Assembly (NCBI GenBank): GCA_013365325.1
Contig: JABVXV010000011.1
Span: forward strand, 62,001-126,000
DNA: 64,000 bases
From: Dipetalonema caudispina
Lineage: Eukaryota; Nematoda; Chromadorea; Rhabditida; Onchocercidae
Direction of reading: 5' to 3'
Each line of letters starts with the position of its first letter. Positions within the stretch are counted from its first letter, which is position 1. The position numbers and the translations under genes are program-made. Positions 57,589 through 64,000 of the stretch are shown one piece after another. The notes beneath the pieces were generated by a model. That model made no database searches and had not been told where the DNA came from. It saw nothing but the letters and a program-made list of their open reading frames with translations.

Positions 57589-58310
57589 TGTTTTCTATGT
57601 TATCTCTGAGGAGAAACCTGAACTGACTGTGCCAGTTATAAATTTGCGTGCAGAAATCTTATATTAATCGTTACATAATGTGTTTATTAATCGTTATATA
57701 ATCGAAGTAAGAAAGTGGAACATTCCTGTACATTAGTATAATTTTTTAAAGTGGTAATAAAAATATGTATATATATATGGGTAGCCGTTCTGTTCAGATG
57801 CGATTGCATCATGCATCAAATTGCGATATCGTTTTCATTCTAAACATAAGCTTTATTATTATTTATAGATTATTGTCACTGTGTTCTAAATGCCGAGTAA
57901 CGATTCATAATAAAGAAAACAAAAATATTTTTAAATGTCAGTGTTGCCATAAGGCAGAGTCAATGGTGCAGTTATGAATGTTTCGTGTAGAGCTTGGGAT
58001 TTATTCGACATGTATGTAAACCAAGGCGGGGAATTTGTTTTCATTCTTTGTGATGATGCTGAGTAGAGTTATTTTGATGCTAATTTCTAAACCGATTTTG
58101 GTCCTAAGCAATTATTTCCTGGGAAGGAGATGTTGGAATATAATTTCGACATCTATTGAATAGGATTATCTAATTCGGAGAAACAGATTTTTGCTTTATT
58201 CTGCTTGGTAAGTGTTATGCCAGAGGGAACTGAGTCTCTGGTCCAGGTTTCGTGTTTTCCTCAATTTTTCAACAATACGTATGAAGTAAGATTCGGTCGT
58301 GTGTTTTGAA
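57589..58310 (+). pseudogene. Broken coding sequence, zinc/OB-fold (RPA1-like) look
   Basis: Coding-like pieces with several stops. After ACTATCAG at 57588 a frame reads RFVFYVISEEKPELTVPV. After TTTATAG near 57867 comes LCSKCRVTIHNKENKN and KCQCCHKAES, a Cys-X2-Cys ... Cys-X-Cys-Cys-His pattern. In shifted frames follow FRVELGIYS, NQGGEFVFILCDDAE, then LFPGKEMLEYNFDIY, a stop, and SNSEKQIFALFCLVSVM. A zinc ribbon followed by an OB-fold strand and a (G)EFVFxLCDDAE element recalls the third DNA-binding domain of RPA1/MEIOB-type ssDNA-binding proteins. The resemblance is weak and by eye. Further stop-interrupted open stretches run to about 59275 without a recognisable family. It could be an unrelated decayed gene. 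Confidence 0.28.
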
Positions 58311-60276
58311 TTATTTGTGGTCATGACTTGTAAATTATTATTGCCCATTCTTACTGGATTGCTTGCTGTCGAGACTGAATCATTCTTGCTTTTTGATTAG
58401 GTCTATACTTTATATACTCTTCCGGAAATTTCTCGTTTTCCTGTCACCTCTTAGTGCTGATCTTCTTGCACTTATTATTTGTGTGAAGTCTGGAATTAGT
58501 TAAATGAAAGCAGTGCATGCGAAGGGAAATGCTGATTACAGGTGTTATGTTGAAGTGATTGGGCAATAAAACGTAATTGTGCTTAAGGCGTCGATATGAT
58601 CTCTGGACTTGCACGATATATTGGAACCTTCCCGATTCATCTCTGAAGGTGAACAGTTATTTGTTTACTAGTCGAGTTTTGTATACCCGTAAAAGCAGTT
58701 ATTATAAGAACTGAAGAGAAAATATTTGATGAGTACCTCTTCAAATTCATAATCTTATTCCTAAAACTCAATTGGTTTTGTTAATAACTTATGCTAAGAT
58801 AGTGAATGCTGATTTCAGGTAGTTCAGATCTTTTTTGATCTTGTTCCTTTACACTGTGTACTTTTACTTGGGGTAGGGAGATGGGAAAGTTCTTGGAAAA
58901 GTATGCACTGTATTAATTTTGTTGACTTAGACAAGAAATTGTTTTTGCTGTTGTGCCATTTTTGAGAATATCTTTTATGATTACATATATCGATGTTTTC
59001 CAGTTGGCTTACTTCATCTTTTTCACTTCATAAGAGATGTGCGTTGAAAGATATGCGTATTTTCCTATTCAGCTGTAGATTCTTGAATGAAAGTCCCATA
59101 AGAGCATGAAGACGTGACTTATTAAGCTTCACAAGTTCGTTCCTGTGCTCTGGCTTGATTCATTTTTATTGGTCGGACTTAATGCTATGGATTACGCCAC
59201 ATACGTATTGCGATGCGAAAATCAATGTTCTAATATTAATGTTTCGTCACAGTTTTTGTTTTGTCCAAGTTCCTGCATGATTGATCATGTCCCTTAATGA
59301 TAATAAAATCAGGTGAACTTAATAGCTCTTATTTGTATGCCATTTTCAGTGTGTTTCTTTAGTTTGAATATGTCGTAACAGTGCTTTACGTAGACGGAAT
59401 TCCCGTTTCACCGTTATTGCGTTTATATTTGAAGACGAAATCTACTTCCTTTTACTTCGTGCTGTTTTTGTAAGAAATTTTATTTGCAGAACAATGGAAG
59501 CGGATTATATTGCAGGATGGTGATAATGAGTAAGATGTCTGATCGAAAGTGAGAACTGCAACAGACATATGCAAATTTCGATAATAAAGGGACGAATAGA
59601 AAGCAATGCAGAATCAGAAGGTTGCATATCAGCATGAAAAACAAGAGAAGGAGGAGGAAGCAAGAAGCATAGTACGAACTTCTCTTTCGTTCAGAAATCT
59701 GGACATACCCCAGCATTTTACAAAATGCATTCATCGTTTTACGTTTTGCTCACCCTCAATGTATGGGACATGTTTATAGAATGTGCTTAGGTTCTTTAAT
59801 GTCGCTTAACGACTTCATGGTAGTGACTGATCCCAGTCGTAGCAGTTGCGATACACTTGGATACTCTTTCAACTTTTTGTGCTTAAACACTGAGGTATGA
59901 AGTTGTGCAGGTATAGTCATAGCATTATTGACAGTTTAATTCAAATATACACTGTTCATTATCAATATTAAATCCGAAATTTGACTTAACATGAAAAGAG
60001 TATACTGCGCATTGTTCATTTGACAAATATGCAGGTATTTGATTAGTTTTACAATAGATGTTTGTTTATGTAAATATTTCATTCCAAAAGCATGACCAGG
60101 ATACGAAGAATTTACTGTATGATATGATTTTATGCAAATTCACGCGCTTATTGCAAAATTTGCTTAAGATGAAAGTTCTCCATTCCACTAGGACAATCCT
60201 ATATTTTTTTCTGATGACTACTGTTTTTGGCTGTATTTTCTTAACTTACTTTCTAGAAATAGACTCCCTATTTTTT
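58311..60276. other. Intergenic region with scattered coding-like remnants
   Basis: No intact gene. Open stretches at about 58588-58710 (reading RRYDLWTCTIYWNL) and 59041-59275 (78 codons with one TGA) have fewer stops than expected for this AT content. They may be decayed exons. The frames at 59480-59734 (-) and 60058-60288 (+) are hydrophobic and AT-biased, without support. Confidence 0.3.
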
Positions 60277-60384
60277 TATAGGGAATGAGACTATATAAAA
60301 TTAAATGTACAGAACAAAGGTCCTTCAATTTTTTTCAGGACCTTTGTTCTGTACATTTAATTTTATATAGTCTCATTCCCTATA
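60277..60384. repeat. Perfect 48-bp inverted repeat
   Basis: Left arm 60277-60324 (starts TATAGGGAATGAGAC) and right arm 60337-60384 are exact reverse complements, separated by the 12-nt spacer TCAATTTTTTTC. Forms a 48-bp perfect stem in DNA or RNA. No coding sequence. Confidence 0.95.
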
Positions 60385-60457
60385 AATGCTATAGTTTGTA
60401 GCGCTGAGCTTCATACCTTATTTTAGTACATTTGTAGTATATTGTGTGTTGTGAGAC

Positions 60458-61137
<680 letters not shown>

Positions 61138-63100
61138 ATGGGTCGATTTCCGCTACCTACCGAAAAACAGCGTCATCAGATTGTCCAGCATCGTAAAAAT
61201 TATGAAATGAATCTTTCGGCCAGTCTTCGTATGCAAGTGACGACACAGCGTGGAACTAGCGCACCTCCGAAAGTTTGTAAGTCTTTTTCGGATTTCCTTC
61301 GAGGTTATATGGTAAACTATATGTTTACAAAAACGCATTGCAAGGAATTCATTCCTCTATGTACGTATAGTCGTGCTTATGTAGATTGCAACTGTTCTTG
61401 CTTCATCAAGAATATTCGTAAATTGAGTCATGATAGTTCATTGTCAAGTTAAAAAAATTTTTCGAATAACGCAGTTTTTGTTTATCTGTGTTTGTGTATG
61501 GGTGCGTTCATGACATGTTTTGTGTATATTTCACTCTCTATGTCTTTGGTATTTAGTTCGCAGCTGAAAGCTGGCTTAGAAACTGGAAGTAACTTCATGT
61601 ATTTTGTGTTATCTCTGATCTTTTTGTGGCATTTTAAATTATGCCCTGGAATATAATTTTCTCGACTATTATTACACCATTTTATTCGTATCTCCTTATT
61701 GTTAATCAGTACTTCAAAACTATTTATAGTGGCTCCATTTATGAAATGTATATATAGTATACTGCAGAAGAAAAATATGATTGCTGTTGTCGAGTATTCC
61801 ATCAATCCATCGCTGTGGGTTCCCGATAGTTGCTCATGCTATTATTATAATTTCAGCAGAGACTTCTTCAGCAGAAAGCTCAGATATACCACAGGTAATT
61901 GAAGCCGAGGTTGTACGTTCATCTCCTGGTGTCTTGGTAGTGCAGTATAAACAAGAAAACACGCATACGAAGTACATGGGTGTTCTTCTTGCCGAGAACG
62001 GGTGAGTGTATTATGTATTTTAAAAAACATTTCTCTATTTTCCAAGATCGCAATGTTTATGTTTTAAAGTTATGACCTTACAAAAAAATGCAAATTTTCA
62101 CATGGTAATGCTAATGTATTTCCTTATAACGTTGCATGCAAAGTTTCAAGCTCTGTGTTGCAGTATCGTTTTGAAGACTCCAAGATTACTGGATTATATA
62201 TATATATATGTGTACATATATGATAAATCTAATATTTTGGAATGAAAACTGCAGTCGGATTACATAGCAAGGATGAGAGAAGTAGAATGTCGCGCGACGA
62301 AGTTTTCCTGCAATAAATACACTCATGCAAGGATTGGACTTCCATTAATTAGTTAATTGCAGTGCGAATGGGACACCTGGTATCATCAATGAGGATATGT
62401 CAAGATTTCGGGAAACAGTTAAAGCCTACGTGGACGCACCTATCATTGATCAGTGGACATCTGTAATTGGTGAGCGCTTTACTACTTCCGGTTTGCAGCT
62501 ACGCGCTCGGAGCTACATGCGCAAAAACGGTCGCATGGTTTGTGCCAGTTGTATGGAAGCAATTCCAGATAATGAAATGGTTAATTCTTTATTTAAATCC
62601 GTCTTGATTATCCATTAGTTTTATTATAGGTATACAGTAAAGTCTTAACGCTTTTGCTGTGCGTTACGTCGATCTGGAACCGTGTACAGTTGCATTAAGT
62701 TTTCGTTTTAAACATTGTGTATGAAAAGTATTATTATAACACATCCAAAATTTCAGATATCAATCGTGCATTTAGTTAGATATTACACCATAAATTTTCC
62801 TTTAAAAAATCCACTTCTATAATTACTAATTTTTTGAGATAACACGCAAACACTTCGTTAATGCCACTCAACGAAAACTGCAGTCAATTCCCAAAGAGAC
62901 GAAACGTATAGTGGCTCAGTTACCACCTTCGGAAAAACCGGTCTGTTTTCATGATGCATGTTTTATCTTTACTTTATTGACTATGCTGCAGTAATTTAGC
63001 AGATAGTTACGTAGATATCAACAGGTATATGTTACTGTTCCATTTTGGAGTGCTTTGCTCTTAGTAATGGAAGAGGACATTGAAATTATTCAGGAGAAGG
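61138..63100 (+). CDS. Unrecognised protein with a Cys-X2-Cys motif (3' end not found)
   Basis: I do not recognise this gene with confidence. Five exons join in phase: 61138-61276, 61857-62001, 62363-62579, 62839-62940, 63025-63100, giving at least 226 aa, with the last exon leaving one base for an exon I could not place. N-terminus MGRFPLPTEKQRHQI is basic. Exon 2 has VLVVQYKQENTHTKYMGVLL, a strand-rich segment that recalls the conserved internal region of PWWP2-type chromatin proteins. Exon 3 has LRARSYMRKNGRMVCASCME, a basic stretch leading to C-X2-C. Exon 4 is basic (KETKRIVAQLPPSEKP) and exon 5 reads VYVTVPFWSALLLVMEEDIE. No PWWP domain is visible in the window. A nuclear role is only a guess. 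The gene probably continues past 63100 and perhaps out of the window. Confidence 0.55.
61482..61805 (-). CDS. Antisense intronic ORF with signal-peptide-like start (candidate)
   Basis: A 107-codon minus-strand frame lying wholly in the 61277-61856 intron of the plus-strand gene. It starts MMEYSTTAIIFFFCSILYIH, a plausible signal peptide, and then has a polar, basic region with three cysteines and an N-glycosylation-like site. No splice sites, partner or family are recognised. It may be chance in AT-rich DNA or a nested single-exon gene. Confidence 0.22.
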   Translation of the reverse strand: MMEYSTTAIIFFFCSILYIHFINGATINSFEVLINNKEIRIKWCNNSRENYIPGHNLKCHKKIRDNTKYMKLLPVSKPAFSCELNTKDIESEIYTKHVMNAPIHKHR

Positions 63101-64000
63101 GTAATTAAATGTTATGGTTGTGCATGAATAACTGCATGTTGTTTACGGAAAACATTAAATTGGAATGTAGAGAGTTCAATAAAACTAACTGTGGTTTTCA
63201 CTGTTTTGCTTTTTTCATGAAAACATCTCGGGATGGTTGGAGTATTTCGATCCGTTTAACTTCTTGTAACTGCTGGAGCGAATAGAATGAAATGTGAAAA
63301 GCTGATTGTGTGTACGGAATAGACGTTCTGAAAGCTCCTTCAAATTAACTTGTAAATGTCCAGAGTTATTACTCTGGTTCCCATGCCATTCTAATTTATT
63401 CTGCTGCAATTTTGCGTGCTTTCTTCCAACTAGACTTACTCGGATTTAAATGTTAGTTCCGTGTTTTAACGAAAGCGGGAAATTGTGGGAAATAGGTATA
63501 ATGAGATTGAATTTGCTAACTGAAAGATATTATTGTCAGACGTATAACTGGCGTAAAATGAGGGTTCTGTACTTTGTCACTATAAAAAAAACTAGGTGTG
63601 GAAAAAAAAATCCACTGTCTGACGAATCCTTATTTTTCTTCCATTACGCAATTTTTCCCTTGGGATTCGCCAATCTTTCTTTTCTTGGGCTCGCAAACTC
63701 TCTAAACTTTCGAAATCTTGCTTACTGCTTGGAGTTTCTCCTTTTTTTGCCAACTAACTAAAATGTAGCAATAAAAAAAGATCTATTACATTCACTCTTT
63801 CATGGTTTCCTTCTGTAGGAACTATTTTTTTCTTCAAGCGTTCTTTGTGTTTCATTTGGTGTGGTACTATCTGATATGCATGTTTCTTTTTGTTTGTTCA
63901 TCTTGGCCTGTATTGTTATTGGTAGTAGTGATGTTTTGCTTTACATTTTCTTAGATAATTTCCAAATGCATGTATTTTTCATCTAATTTTTAATTTAGTC
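63101..64000. other. Right end of window, no gene resolved
   Basis: Presumably intron or 3' sequence of the gene starting at 61138. An AATAAA near 63179 could be a polyadenylation signal. T-rich from 63760 on. No exon could be placed. Confidence 0.35.

Noticed and set aside
60058..60288. 76-codon plus-strand frame running into the left arm of the perfect palindrome
   Set aside because: AT-biased and hydrophobic; not duplicated in the right arm; no splice or homology support.

Overview
The window looks like chromosomal DNA from a parasitic nematode, most likely a filarial (clade III) worm. It is AT-rich, with many homopolymer T runs and AT/AC microsatellites. Genes carry many small exons, and introns have nematode-style TTTYAG acceptors. 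Several start codons sit directly behind an acceptor-like site, as expected for spliced-leader trans-splicing. A cluster of nematode-type lipocalin-related (LPR) genes supports this. The filarial assignment is inference. All gene models were built by eye from reading frames, splice consensus and phase agreement; no search was run.

Layout, left to right. 1317-3971 (+): a Van Gogh/Strabismus planar polarity gene (vang-1), ending in a PDZ-binding tail. 4752-5128 (-): a candidate 3' end of an unrecognised minus-strand gene. 6085-14185 (+): a complete USP7/HAUSP-type deubiquitinase (math-33), about 26 exons including a 21-nt microexon. 14186-17407: non-coding, holding two adjacent palindromes. 17408-35326 (+): four tandem LPR genes (about 548, 279, 536 and 397 aa), with a small unrecognised two-exon candidate between the first two. 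35327-39217: a convergent intergenic region with a pre-miRNA-like foldback and an AT microsatellite. 39218-45315 (-): TBCK (tbck-1), with pseudokinase, TBC and rhodanese regions, 17 exons.

47157-52335 (+) appears empty of intact genes, but read across frames it holds two colinear, stop- and frameshift-broken remnants. One resembles a GGA clathrin adaptor (VHS-GAT-hinge-GAE). The other resembles a LETM1-family mitochondrial membrane protein. 53000-57365 (+): the nuclear gene for the complex I 49 kDa subunit (gas-1/NDUFS2). 57589-58310: further broken coding sequence with an RPA-like zinc/OB-fold look. 60277-60384: a perfect 48-bp inverted repeat, followed by a 98-base T run. 61138 to at least 63100 (+): an unrecognised gene with a Cys-X2-Cys motif; I cannot follow it further.

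The intact genes serve unrelated cell functions: planar polarity, deubiquitination, apical matrix lipocalins, Rab-GAP signalling and respiration. Only the LPR genes form a functional cluster. The most interesting parts are the decayed GGA/LETM block, the LPR array with divergent N-terminal extensions, and four foldback structures in non-coding DNA.
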